A stretch of DNA of 13,604 bases, from contig JAEZQV010000130.1 in the NCBI GenBank assembly GCA_023441125.1, positions 1 through 13,604 of the forward strand. Direction: 5' to 3'. This document shows, piece by piece, positions 1-6,572 of the stretch. The notes beneath the pieces are model-generated. The model saw only the letters and a program-made list of their open reading frames with translations. It was not told the DNA's origin and did no database searches. This DNA is from Bacillota bacterium (GTDB taxonomy: Bacteria; Bacillota_C; Negativicutes; Sporomusales; Sporomusaceae). Numbering within the stretch: the first letter of the stretch is position 1; each line of letters opens with the position of its first letter. Made by a program: the position numbers and the translations under genes.

Positions 1-1
1 A

Positions 2-367
2 AAACCGGGTGTCTTGCACGGTGCCCTGAGCTATCTCCGGCAGGACAGCGAGGGGCAGGTCATTCCGGCCTACTCCATATCGGCCGGTCTTGATTATCCC
101 GGGGGCGGACCGGAGCATTCCTATTTCAAAGATACCGGCCGTGTACTATATACCGCCGTTACCGATGCGCAGGCCCTGGCCGCTTTTGAACGTCTGGCCC
201 GGGTGGAAGGAATTATTCCGGCCCTGGAAAGCTCCCATGCGCTGGCTTATCTGGAAGAATTAATGCCGCAAACGGCGGCGTCGGACGCCGTTGTTGTCTG
301 CCTGTCCGGCCGGGGCGACAAAGATGTGCAGATGGTGGCAAGTGTATTGGAGGGAAGGATATCATGA
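2..367 (+). CDS. trpB: Tryptophan synthase beta chain, C-terminal part (5' truncated by window edge)
   Basis: TrpB is the PLP enzyme that condenses indole, channelled from TrpA, with serine to make tryptophan. The reading frame is open from base 2 and only the last ~121 residues are present. Visible landmarks are the [12 protein letters not shown] segment at the window edge, followed by the [14 protein letters not shown] segment with its conserved SAGLDYPG and GPEH blocks, the [13 protein letters not shown] segment and the final CLSGRGDKD loop, all typical of the C-terminal half of the beta chain. The PLP lysine lies upstream and is not in the window. The stop codon overlaps the trpA start as ATGA (364-367), indicating translational coupling of the two subunits. 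The apparent TTG start at 14 is internal to the gene, not a real start. Confidence 0.97.
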   Translation, partial: KPGVLHGALSYLRQDSEGQVIPAYSISAGLDYPGGGPEHSYFKDTGRVLYTAVTDAQALAAFERLARVEGIIPALESSHALAYLEELMPQTAASDAVVVCLSGRGDKDVQMVASVLEGRIS

Positions 368-1152
368 ACATTGGGGAAACATTGCGCAGCATAAGGGCCG
401 CCGGACGCAAAGGCTTAATTATCTATGTGACGGCCGGCTATCCTGATTACAGTACTACTTTGCAGACGGTAAAGGCTTTGGCTGACGCCGGTGCCGACCT
501 GGTGGAACTGGGTTTGCCATTTTCCGATCCCCTGGCTGACGGTCCTATTATCCAGCAGGCGGCTACCCAAGCGCTGGCTGCCGGGGCCTCGCTAGGAAAA
601 TCTCTGGAACTGACCGGGAAAATAAGACGGGAGACCAATATTCCGCTGGCCGCTATGACCTACTACAATATTGTGCTGCAATATGGCATTGATAAATTTG
701 TGGCCGATTTTTCCCAGGCCGGTATCGCTGGCTTGATTATTCCCGACCTGCCGCTGGAAGAGGCGGGTATTATCGAGCCGGTTTGCCGGCAGGAAGGGAT
801 GGATTTAATAAAATTTATTGCACCGACAACTACTCCGGACCGCCTGAAAGTTATTTGCCGTCAGGCCGCCGGCTTTTTGTACTGCATTTCCAGTACCGGC
901 GTTACCGGCGTGCGGCAGATTGATTATAATCAGCTGGCACCGCTGTTAGCGGCAGTCCGCCGGGAAACCGACTTGCCGCTGGCCATCGGCTTTGGCATCG
1001 GCAGTCCGGCGGCAGCCTGCCAGGCAGCCCAACACGCCGATGCCGTTATTGTCGGCAGCGCCGTTATGGAACGGCTGATGAAGCAAGGGGTTGAGGCGGT
1101 ACAGGAATTTGTCCGCTCACTACGCTGCGCGCTGGACAGGGAGGGTGAATAG
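364..1152 (+). CDS. trpA: Tryptophan synthase alpha chain
   Basis: This is the 262-residue TIM-barrel subunit that cleaves indole-3-glycerol phosphate to indole and glyceraldehyde-3-phosphate and passes indole to TrpB. The family signature [16 protein letters not shown] is intact: Glu48 and Asp59 match the catalytic Glu49 and Asp60 of the Salmonella enzyme. The flexible loop [10 protein letters not shown] and the phosphate-binding stretches GFGIGSP and VGSAV are also present. Length is normal for the family. The ATG overlaps the trpB stop by four bases, and a GGAAGG-like site lies just upstream inside trpB. trpE begins two bases after its stop, so the gene is inside an operon. No anomaly is seen. 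Confidence 0.98.
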   Translation: MNIGETLRSIRAAGRKGLIIYVTAGYPDYSTTLQTVKALADAGADLVELGLPFSDPLADGPIIQQAATQALAAGASLGKSLELTGKIRRETNIPLAAMTYYNIVLQYGIDKFVADFSQAGIAGLIIPDLPLEEAGIIEPVCRQEGMDLIKFIAPTTTPDRLKVICRQAAGFLYCISSTGVTGVRQIDYNQLAPLLAAVRRETDLPLAIGFGIGSPAAACQAAQHADAVIVGSAVMERLMKQGVEAVQEFVRSLRCALDREGE

Positions 1153-1154
1153 GC

Positions 1155-2639
1155 ATGCGGATCTATCCGGAACAAGAAGAATTTTGCCGGTTGGCGGCTG
1201 CTCATACGGTAGTGCCTGTTTGCCTTGAACTGTCAACCGATATGGAAACGCCTGTTTCTTTATATTATAAGCTGGTGGGCGACGAACAGGGCTTTATTCT
1301 GGAAAGCGCCCAGACCGGCAGGACATTTGGCCGGTATTCCTTTATCGGCACCAAGCCGCTGGCCACTTTTACGGCCTATAGCCACTACGCCGATATTACG
1401 ACTGGCGGCAAAAATGAGAAAAAGAGCGGAAAACCGCATTTGCTGTTTAAAGATTTTTTGCAGAAGTTTTCCATGCCGGCTTTGCCGGAACTGCCGCCCT
1501 TCGCCGGCGGGGCAGTAGGCTATGCCGGTTATGAGGCCGTTGCCTCCTGGGAGCGGGTGTACGGCCTTACCATTCCTGACGAATTGCCGCTGCTGGAGCA
1601 AATGGTGTGCCAGTACATCATCGTTATGGATCATCTGACCCATTCTACCCGCCTGATAAACCTGGTATGCGTCGGGCCGGGCCTGCAGGCGGACCGGGAA
1701 TTTGACCAGGCAGTGGCAGAACTTGGCGAACTGGCCAACAAACTTAAACAGCCGGTTGTGCTGCCTGAGTATGAATCCGATCAGGACGGATTGGCGGAGT
1801 TGGCCGCATCAGCCATAGAGCAAGAAGCAAGCCGGGTTAAAGAACGGTATATGGATATGGTGGAACAGGCTAAGGAATATATTGCTGCCGGCGATATTTT
1901 TCAGGTCGTGCTGTCACGTCCTTTTCATTACAAGCTGACCAAACATCCTTTTGAGCTTTACCGCCGGTTAAGGCAGGCCAACCCGTCACCATACATGTTT
2001 TATATTAATTTCGGCGAGCGGCAGTTGGTAGGGGCATCCCCGGAACGGCTGGTCAAACTGGAAGACGGCAAAGTCCTGACCTGTCCGATTGCCGGTACCC
2101 GCCGCCGCGGCGAAACGCAGGCCGAAGATGAACAATTGGCCGGGGAACTGCTGGCAGATGCCAAAGAATGCGCCGAACATGCCATGCTGGTGGACCTTGG
2201 CCGCAATGATCTTGGCAGGATCAGTATCCCGGGAACAGTAAATGTTGAACGGTTGATGGAGATCGAGAAGTTTTCGCATGTCATGCATATTGTCTCTGAA
2301 GTTTCCGGTCAGCTGGACACCCGTTTTTCGGCGGTAGATGTACTGACGGCATGTTTCCCGGCCGGAACGGTGAGCGGAGCACCTAAGGTCCGGGCTATGG
2401 AAATTATTTATGAACTGGAAAAAGACAGCCGCGGACCGTACGCCGGCGCTGTCGGCTACTTTGACTTCCGGGGCAATATGGACACCTGCATCACCATCCG
2501 CACCTTAATTATCGAAGGACAGCAGGTAACGGTACGCACCGGGGCGGGCATTGTCGCCGATTCGGTGCCGGCAATGGAATACCAGGAAATCATGCACAAG
2601 GCCCGGGTATTAATGCAATTAGTGGAGGAGGCCGAATGA
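1155..2639 (+). CDS. trpE: Anthranilate synthase component I
   Basis: This 494-residue chorismate-utilising enzyme converts chorismate to anthranilate using ammonia from TrpG, the first step of tryptophan synthesis. The N-terminal domain carries FILESAQTG (LES at residues 49-51), the position of the tryptophan feedback site in characterised TrpE proteins. The C-terminal chorismate-binding domain has CPIAGTRRRG (Ala313 where PabB enzymes usually have Lys), VDLGRNDLGRIS, MHIVSEVSG and FPAGTVSGAPKVRA. The Ala at 313 and the immediately following glutaminase favour TrpE over aminodeoxychorismate synthase PabB. The ATG is preceded by GGGAGGGTG and begins two bases after the trpA stop. Its place after trpA rather than at the operon head is unusual. 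An ORF in another frame at 1225-1518 is a shadow. Confidence 0.95.
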   Translation: MRIYPEQEEFCRLAAAHTVVPVCLELSTDMETPVSLYYKLVGDEQGFILESAQTGRTFGRYSFIGTKPLATFTAYSHYADITTGGKNEKKSGKPHLLFKDFLQKFSMPALPELPPFAGGAVGYAGYEAVASWERVYGLTIPDELPLLEQMVCQYIIVMDHLTHSTRLINLVCVGPGLQADREFDQAVAELGELANKLKQPVVLPEYESDQDGLAELAASAIEQEASRVKERYMDMVEQAKEYIAAGDIFQVVLSRPFHYKLTKHPFELYRRLRQANPSPYMFYINFGERQLVGASPERLVKLEDGKVLTCPIAGTRRRGETQAEDEQLAGELLADAKECAEHAMLVDLGRNDLGRISIPGTVNVERLMEIEKFSHVMHIVSEVSGQLDTRFSAVDVLTACFPAGTVSGAPKVRAMEIIYELEKDSRGPYAGAVGYFDFRGNMDTCITIRTLIIEGQQVTVRTGAGIVADSVPAMEYQEIMHKARVLMQLVEEAE

Positions 2640-2640
2640 C

Positions 2641-3210
2641 ATGATTCTACTTATTGACAATTATGATTCCTTCACCTATAACGTGTATCAATATGTAGCC
2701 AATCTGGGCTACCAGGTGGCTGTCATCCGCAATGACCGGACGACCGTTGCGGAAATTGAGCAGGCCGGTTACAGCGGCATCATAATTTCACCGGGACCCG
2801 GAACACCGGACAGTGCCGGCATCAGCAAAGCAGTAATTGCCGGTTTGGCCGGAAAGGTGCCGATTCTGGGGATCTGCCTTGGCCATCAGGCGATTGGCGA
2901 AGTATTTGGCGGGCAGGTTATCCGGGCGCCGCAGCCGGTCCATGGCAAAGCAGAGTATATCATTCACCGGGGCCAGGGCATCTACCGGGATTTGCCTAAA
3001 CCGCTTAGCGCCGGCCGCTACCATTCGCTCATTGTTACCAGAGAGGGATTACCCGCTTGCCTGGAAATTACGGCTACATCGCAGGATGATCTCATCATGG
3101 GAATCCGGCACCGCGAACTGGATGTCGAAGGGGTACAGTTTCATCCCGAGTCTATCCTGACTCCGAAAGGGATAAAACTGCTGGAGAATTTTCTTGTTAA
3201 AACCAAATAA
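2641..3210 (+). CDS. trpG: Anthranilate synthase component II (glutamine amidotransferase)
   Basis: This 189-residue class I glutaminase supplies ammonia to TrpE. Sequence landmarks are MILLIDNYDSFTYN at the N terminus, the SPGPGTPDSAG oxyanion segment, the nucleophile Cys79 in GICLGHQAI, and His168 and Glu170 in QFHPES, giving a complete Cys-His-Glu triad. The HGK motif near residue 101 is typical of the TrpG/PabA group. The start is one base after the trpE stop, with a strong GGAGGAGG site (2624-2631) inside the end of trpE. In many Bacillota one such protein serves both anthranilate and p-aminobenzoate synthesis, so a dual TrpG/PabA role is possible but not provable here. No clear intrinsic terminator follows. 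Confidence 0.95.
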   Translation: MILLIDNYDSFTYNVYQYVANLGYQVAVIRNDRTTVAEIEQAGYSGIIISPGPGTPDSAGISKAVIAGLAGKVPILGICLGHQAIGEVFGGQVIRAPQPVHGKAEYIIHRGQGIYRDLPKPLSAGRYHSLIVTREGLPACLEITATSQDDLIMGIRHRELDVEGVQFHPESILTPKGIKLLENFLVKTK

Positions 3211-3239
3211 AATACTGTATACAACATTACAACTTCTGC

Positions 3240-3268
3240 TTGAATTAATTGCGGGCCCATGCTATAGT
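3240..3268 (+). promoter_or_regulatory. Sigma-A type promoter of the pheA T-box leader
   Basis: A -35 element TTGAAT (3240-3245) and a -10 element TATAGT (3263-3268) are separated by exactly 17 bases. Transcription would start near 3275, just before the conserved GA-rich start of the T-box stem I, which fits a leader promoter well. Confidence 0.8.
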
Positions 3269-3274
3269 TAAATG

Positions 3275-3566
3275 AAATAGTGTAAAGACTATGAAGAGGA
3301 AAAGTAGGTATATTCCTGCCGTTACAGAGAGCCGGCCAGCTGAGAACCGGTACGGGATCGTATGCTGAAGTTCGCCTTGGAGTTGCTTGCTGAAATCCGG
3401 TAATCCGGATGGTAGGCGGAGCCGGAGACCTTCCCCGTTAGCAACGAAGGAGAGTATCGGCAGTCTGCCCGTACTTTATGAGGGATTCGCCTGCTTGGCG
3501 GATAACAAAGGTGGTACCGCGAGATGAACTCTCGTCCTTGTTAAGGACGGGAGTTTTTTATTTTTT
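3275..3566 (+). promoter_or_regulatory. T-box riboswitch, specifier UUC (tRNA-Phe), upstream of pheA
   Basis: This is a full T-box leader, which reads the charging state of a tRNA and permits read-through when the tRNA is uncharged. The GA-rich motif GAAGAGGAAAAGTA (3293-3306) opens stem I, the AGAGAG motif precedes a CCGG/CCGG distal hairpin, and the descending strand has TGAA followed by gTTCg. TTC at 3371-3373 is the best specifier codon and is followed by a purine, as usual. Downstream stems are GTTGCT/AGCAAC (3382-3387 with 3440-3445), ATCCGG/CCGGAT (3395-3410), GGCAG/CTGCC (about 3459-3469) and a 7-bp hairpin at 3485-3503. The T-box sequence AAAGGTGGTACCGCG is at 3507-3521; its UGGU bulge would pair with an ACCA tRNA end. 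Antiterminator pairing (AAGG with CCTT, CGAGA with TCTCG) excludes the terminator at 3527-3560. A Phe specifier agrees with the downstream prephenate dehydratase. Confidence 0.95.
3527..3565 (+). terminator. T-box regulated intrinsic terminator
   Basis: AACTCTCGTCCTT pairs with AAGGACGGGAGTT around a three-base GTT loop (one T-G wobble), followed by a run of T interrupted by a single A. The 5' arm is shared with the T-box antiterminator, so the two folds are mutually exclusive. Confidence 0.93.
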
Positions 3567-3620
3567 ATTTCACCCAAGGCTGGCGCAAGCCGTGTTTAGT
3601 TTAGTTAGGAGGTATTCGCA

Positions 3621-4460
3621 ATGACCAGAAAAGTTGGTTATTTAGGACCACAGGGAACATATTGTGAGGAAATCGCATTGTCACTTTATAGCGGAACTGC
3701 CTCTCAGTTGCTGCCGTTTGCCGGTATTGACGCCGCCATCCGGGCAGTGGCGGCCGGTGAAGTGGCGGAAAGTATCGTACCGGTTGAAAATTCGTTGGAA
3801 GGATCGGTAAATATTACGCTGGATACCATGGCGCATGATGTTGACCTGTTTATCACGAAAGAAGTCATACTGCCTGTCAGGCATAATTTATTGTCAAAGA
3901 GCGACGGCCGGGATATTGTTGCTATCGTTTCCCATCCCCAGGCTTTGGCACAGTGCCGTAAGACCCTGGCCAGACTCTATCCCAAGGCCAAATTAAAACC
4001 GGTGGAAAGTACGGCTGAGGCGGCAAGAATTGTGGCGGCCGGCGACGGGCTGTATGCCGCGGTCGGTAGTGAAAAAGCCGGCAAGATTTACGGTCTTTCC
4101 GTCCTGGCGGCCAATATCCAGGATATTCCTGCAAATTCAACCCGCTTTATCGGTTTGGAGCGGCAACCGGCCGTCGCGGCCCAGGGCAGGAGTAAAACCT
4201 CGATTGTGTGTCAGATTAACGGCGAAAAACCGGGCAGCTTATGCAATATTCTGCAGGAATTTGCCCAAAGAGAAGTCAATCTAACCCGGATTGAATCCCG
4301 GCCGGCTCGTACCGGACTGGGAATGTATATCTTCTTTTTTGACATTGAGGGCGGCAGGCAGGCAGAAAATATTTCGGCTGCGCTGGCAGCTGTCAAAGCA
4401 AAATGTTTATGGTATAAGAATTTAGGCTCATATCCTGTTTATCAACTGATGAACAGCTAG
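3621..4460 (+). CDS. pheA: Prephenate dehydratase (PDT-ACT)
   Basis: This 279-residue monofunctional enzyme decarboxylates and dehydrates prephenate to phenylpyruvate, the committed step to phenylalanine. The catalytic domain (about 1-180) shows YLGPQGTY at the N terminus, PVENSLEGSV (54-63), SHPQALAQC and the essential NSTRF block with Thr174. The ACT regulatory domain (about 192-275) has PGSLCNIL, the GAL-type motif, and IESRPAR (224-230), the phenylalanine-binding ESRP motif, so feedback inhibition by Phe is expected. No chorismate mutase domain is fused. The start is set by AGGAGGT (3607-3613), eight bases before the ATG. Expression is under the Phe T-box leader directly upstream, giving control by both tRNA charging and allostery. 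Confidence 0.97.
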   Translation: MTRKVGYLGPQGTYCEEIALSLYSGTASQLLPFAGIDAAIRAVAAGEVAESIVPVENSLEGSVNITLDTMAHDVDLFITKEVILPVRHNLLSKSDGRDIVAIVSHPQALAQCRKTLARLYPKAKLKPVESTAEAARIVAAGDGLYAAVGSEKAGKIYGLSVLAANIQDIPANSTRFIGLERQPAVAAQGRSKTSIVCQINGEKPGSLCNILQEFAQREVNLTRIESRPARTGLGMYIFFFDIEGGRQAENISAALAAVKAKCLWYKNLGSYPVYQLMNS

Positions 4461-4538
4461 ATTCATTAAATTATCCCGGCCTGGACAAACTATACAGCAA
4501 GGTCTTGTTCCATTACCTCAGGAAGGATGGCAGCTGTC

Positions 4539-5366
4539 ATGAATAATCTTGTTGTAGAAGAGGTAGTCCGCCAAGCGTTACGTGAAGATATCGGTTCCGG
4601 CGATATCACCAGCCAGGCAATCTTTACTGACGATCATTATTCAGAGGGGTATTTGCTGGCCAAAGAGGATATGGTCCTGGCCGGCAAAGATATATTTTCG
4701 AAAGTATATGCGCTGCTTGACCGGCAAATAAAAATAGCTTTCCGCTATAATGACGGGGATAAGATACCTGCCGGTGAAAAGTTCGCTATTTTAGAGGGAC
4801 CCACCCGCAGTTTGCTTAGCGGTGAGCGGGTTGCTCTTAATTTTTTACAGCGCATGTCGGGCATTGCTACGCAAACCCGGCTGTTTGTTGAAGCGGCCGG
4901 ATCTGATGCTGTCATCGCCGATACCCGGACAACCACTCCCGGGCTGAGAATGCTGGAAAAGTATGCCGTTAAAACGGGGGGCGGCAGAAGTCACCGCTAC
5001 GGGCTTGATTATATGGCTTTTATCAAAGATAATCATATTCAGGCTGCCGGCGGCATTCTGCCGGCAGTGGAAAAAATCCGGCAGCAGCTGTCGCCGTTTG
5101 TAAAAATTGAGATTGTGGTGGAAACCTTAGAACAGGTACGGGAAGCAGTAGCGGCCGGGGTTGATGTCATCAGTTTGCAGAATATGTCGCTTACCATGAT
5201 CGAACAGGCAGTGGATATTATCGATAATAATGCCATGGTCGAAGTGTCTGGCAGCATTACGGTTGAGGAAGTGTCCGAATTAGCTGCTGTCGGTGTCAAT
5301 ATTATTTCCAGCGTGATTATTACCCACTCCATTAAAGAGGCTGATATCAGCATTAAGTTAAAGTAA
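4539..5366 (+). CDS. nadC: Nicotinate-nucleotide diphosphorylase (quinolinate phosphoribosyltransferase)
   Basis: NadC converts quinolinate and PRPP to nicotinate mononucleotide, CO2 and pyrophosphate in de novo NAD synthesis. The product is 275 residues from ATG 4539. An in-frame ATG at 4527 abuts its AGGAAGG site with no spacer, so 4539, which also fits the family N terminus (EEVVRQALREDIGSGDIT), is preferred. The signature region contains TTPGLRMLEKYAVK, GGGRSHRYGL and FIKDNH. Arg130, His152, Arg153 and Lys163 match known substrate-binding residues. However, residue 131, normally Lys in DTRKTTPG (Lys140 in the M. tuberculosis enzyme, Lys153 in Salmonella), is Thr (codon ACA), and the usual NH before Arg153 is SH. 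No nadA or nadB is nearby. It follows pheA by 78 bases with no terminator between, so it is probably in the T-box controlled unit. Confidence 0.9.
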   Translation: MNNLVVEEVVRQALREDIGSGDITSQAIFTDDHYSEGYLLAKEDMVLAGKDIFSKVYALLDRQIKIAFRYNDGDKIPAGEKFAILEGPTRSLLSGERVALNFLQRMSGIATQTRLFVEAAGSDAVIADTRTTTPGLRMLEKYAVKTGGGRSHRYGLDYMAFIKDNHIQAAGGILPAVEKIRQQLSPFVKIEIVVETLEQVREAVAAGVDVISLQNMSLTMIEQAVDIIDNNAMVEVSGSITVEEVSELAAVGVNIISSVIITHSIKEADISIKLK

Positions 5367-5415
5367 TGGATAAAGCGAGTTCAGGCTATAATAACTCCGA
5401 AAGGAGGTGCTCTGC

Positions 5416-5649
5416 TTGACGAGAAAAGTTGCTGTAGAAGACAATTTATCCACGATTAAACAAGCATTGGAACGCAAAGGCTATACGGTGGTCAGTCCTA
5501 AAAGCCAGGAAAATGTAATGGCCTGTGTGGTGATGGGCATGGACAATAATCTGATGAACATTCAAAATGCCACCACCAAGGCACCGGTAATTGATGCCGC
5601 CGGTCTGACGCCGGCAGAGATAGTAGCCCGCATTGAGTCCCTGCAGTAG
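5416..5649 (+). CDS. YkuS-like UPF0180 family small protein
   Basis: This 77-residue protein of unknown function resembles the UPF0180/YkuS family of Bacillota: short, beginning KVAVEDNLSTIKQALERKGY, with a central VVMGMDNNLMNIQNATTKAPVI segment and a C-terminal helix LTPAEIVARIES. The start is taken as TTG 5416 because a perfect AAGGAGGT (5401-5408) lies seven bases upstream; the GTG at 5407 overlaps that site and cannot use it. No signal peptide or membrane segment is seen, so it is likely cytosolic. It is 49 bases after nadC and is followed by a hairpin, so it looks like the last gene of the pheA-nadC unit. A TATAAT at 5387-5392 lacks a good -35. Function cannot be assigned. Confidence 0.85.
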   Translation: MTRKVAVEDNLSTIKQALERKGYTVVSPKSQENVMACVVMGMDNNLMNIQNATTKAPVIDAAGLTPAEIVARIESLQ

Positions 5650-5656
5650 TTTTGAG

Positions 5657-5690
5657 ACCCCTTCGCGCAAGCGGCGGGGTTTGGTTTTGT
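5657..5690 (+). terminator. Probable intrinsic terminator after the ykuS-like gene
   Basis: ACCCC/GGGGT and TTCGC/GCGGC arms (5657-5666 with 5671-5680, one mismatch) enclose a GCAA loop and are followed by TTTGGTTTTGT. The stem is strong but the T tract is broken by GG. Confidence 0.65.
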
Positions 5691-5735
5691 CCTGGAAAAA
5701 ACTTATAGGTCCGGACTTTTGTAAATAAAAAATAT

Positions 5736-5764
5736 TTGAACAGCAAAAATTAATATATTATTAT
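5736..5764 (+). promoter_or_regulatory. Sigma-A type promoter of thiT leader
   Basis: TTGAAC (5736-5741) and TATTAT (5759-5764) have a 17-base spacer in very A+T-rich DNA. Transcription would start near 5771, only about 13 bases before the ACCC that begins the TPP-riboswitch-like half, so the transcript has no room for the missing 5' half of the aptamer. An overlapping TATAGT at 5765-5770 has no well-spaced -35. Confidence 0.75.
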
Positions 5765-5770
5765 TATAGT

Positions 5771-5821
5771 AACAATTTCCCTTACCCTTTACCTGATCTG
5801 GCTAATGCCAGCAGAGGGAAG
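5771..5821 (+). promoter_or_regulatory. Half TPP riboswitch (P4/P5 arm only) or minimal variant
   Basis: The stretch ACCTGATCTGGCTAATGCC (5791-5809) followed by AGCAGAGGGAA (5810-5820) matches the 3' half of the TPP (THI-box) aptamer, whose consensus there is CCTGATCTGG, a TAAT loop, then GCCAGCGTAGGGAA. The ACCCTTT just upstream matches the 3' strand of P2. P5 forms as CTGGC/GCCAG with a TAAT loop (5798-5811), and P4 as CC/GG. The 5' half, with its GGGGTGC and GGCTGAGA motifs and the P2/P3 arm that recognises the pyrimidine of TPP, is absent from 5650-5790. The downstream gene is thiT, a thiamine transporter, which makes a coincidental match very unlikely. Whether it still binds a ligand is unknown. 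Confidence 0.8.
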
Positions 5822-5836
5822 CGAATGCACTGCAGA

Positions 5837-5872
5837 CAGCCGTGTCCGAAAGAGGGCGCGGCTGTAGGTTTT
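5837..5872 (+). terminator. Hairpin in thiT leader, possible expression platform
   Basis: CAGCCGTGTCC (5837-5847) pairs with GGGCGCGGCTG (5854-5864) around GAAAGA, an 11-bp stem with two G-T wobbles, followed by TAGGTTTT. The T tract is only four bases and offset by four, so termination would be weak. It lies 16 bases after the aptamer half and ends about 40 bases before the thiT start, the right place for an expression platform. Confidence 0.5.
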
Positions 5873-5903
5873 ACTAAAAGCTATGAAAGGCGGTACGAAG
5901 AGT

Positions 5904-6533
5904 ATGAAAGCAGCATTCAGCGATAATCTGATTACGATTGCTTCCAGTCCAACCACGGTAGTGACATTAATTGGCGTTATAGTATTCATTATCGGTCTCA
6001 TGAAAATAAAAAAGGTAAAGTTCAATGCCAGAGTTATGGCCCATGTTGGCCTGGCAGTCGCTTTGGCAGCCATTCTGCACACCCTTAGCCTGTACAAAAT
6101 GCCGCAGGGGGGAAGTATCACCCTGGGCAGCATGCTGCCGATTTTGCTGATGGCTGTATTCTATGGAACGGAAGTTGGCCTGCTGACCGGCTTTATATAT
6201 GGAATCGTTAATTTAATTCAAAGCCCGTTTATTCTGCATCCGGTTCAGGTGCTTTTCGATTATCCGTTGCCGTTTATGGCCTTGGGACTGGCCGGTTATT
6301 TTAAAGATAACTTGCTGGCGGGTACACTGACCGGTATTTTTACCCGGTTTGTCTGTCATTATCTTTCCGGGATTGTTTTTTTCGCCAGTTATGCACCGGC
6401 AGGAATGTCACCTTATTTTTATTCACTGATTTTTAACGCCGCTTACTTAGTGCCGGAGTGTATCATCTGCCTTATCTTGCTGCGGATAATACCGGTTAAG
6501 CGTATTGAGCAGACAATCAAACTCCAACGGTAA
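5904..6533 (+). CDS. thiT: Thiamine ECF transporter S component ThiT
   Basis: This 209-residue integral membrane protein is the substrate-binding S component that captures thiamine and works with a shared ECF energy module (EcfA, EcfA', EcfT) not encoded here. Family landmarks are SLYKMPQGGSITLGSMLPI, HPVQVLFDYPLPF, then CHYLSGIVFFASYAP and SLIFNAAYLVPE, covering the regions that form the thiamine pocket in the Lactococcus structure. About six hydrophobic helices are visible, one of them an extra N-terminal helix at residues ~18-32. ATG 5904 is preferred over ATG 5883 because AAAGGCGG (5886-5893) sits ten bases upstream of it, whereas 5883 has no ribosome binding site. It has its own promoter and a TPP-riboswitch-like leader, consistent with regulation by thiamine status. 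Confidence 0.93.
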   Translation: MKAAFSDNLITIASSPTTVVTLIGVIVFIIGLMKIKKVKFNARVMAHVGLAVALAAILHTLSLYKMPQGGSITLGSMLPILLMAVFYGTEVGLLTGFIYGIVNLIQSPFILHPVQVLFDYPLPFMALGLAGYFKDNLLAGTLTGIFTRFVCHYLSGIVFFASYAPAGMSPYFYSLIFNAAYLVPECIICLILLRIIPVKRIEQTIKLQR

Positions 6534-6572
6534 AAAGCCGCCGCAGGGTTGCTGTTGTGATCTGCCGGCAGG

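Noticed and set aside
3527..3565. Hairpin at 3527-3565 as a simple terminator of the trp operon
   Set aside because: It is the regulated terminator of the T-box leader, with a promoter and T-box sequence directly upstream.
5387..5392. TATAAT upstream of the ykuS-like gene as a separate promoter
   Set aside because: No acceptable -35 sequence lies 16-18 bases upstream, so it is not called.
5854..5868. GGGCGCGGCTGTAG downstream of P4/P5 as a circularly permuted 5' half of the TPP aptamer
   Set aside because: It lacks the GGCTGAGA core and any P3 hairpin, and is fully used as the 3' arm of the 11-bp hairpin.
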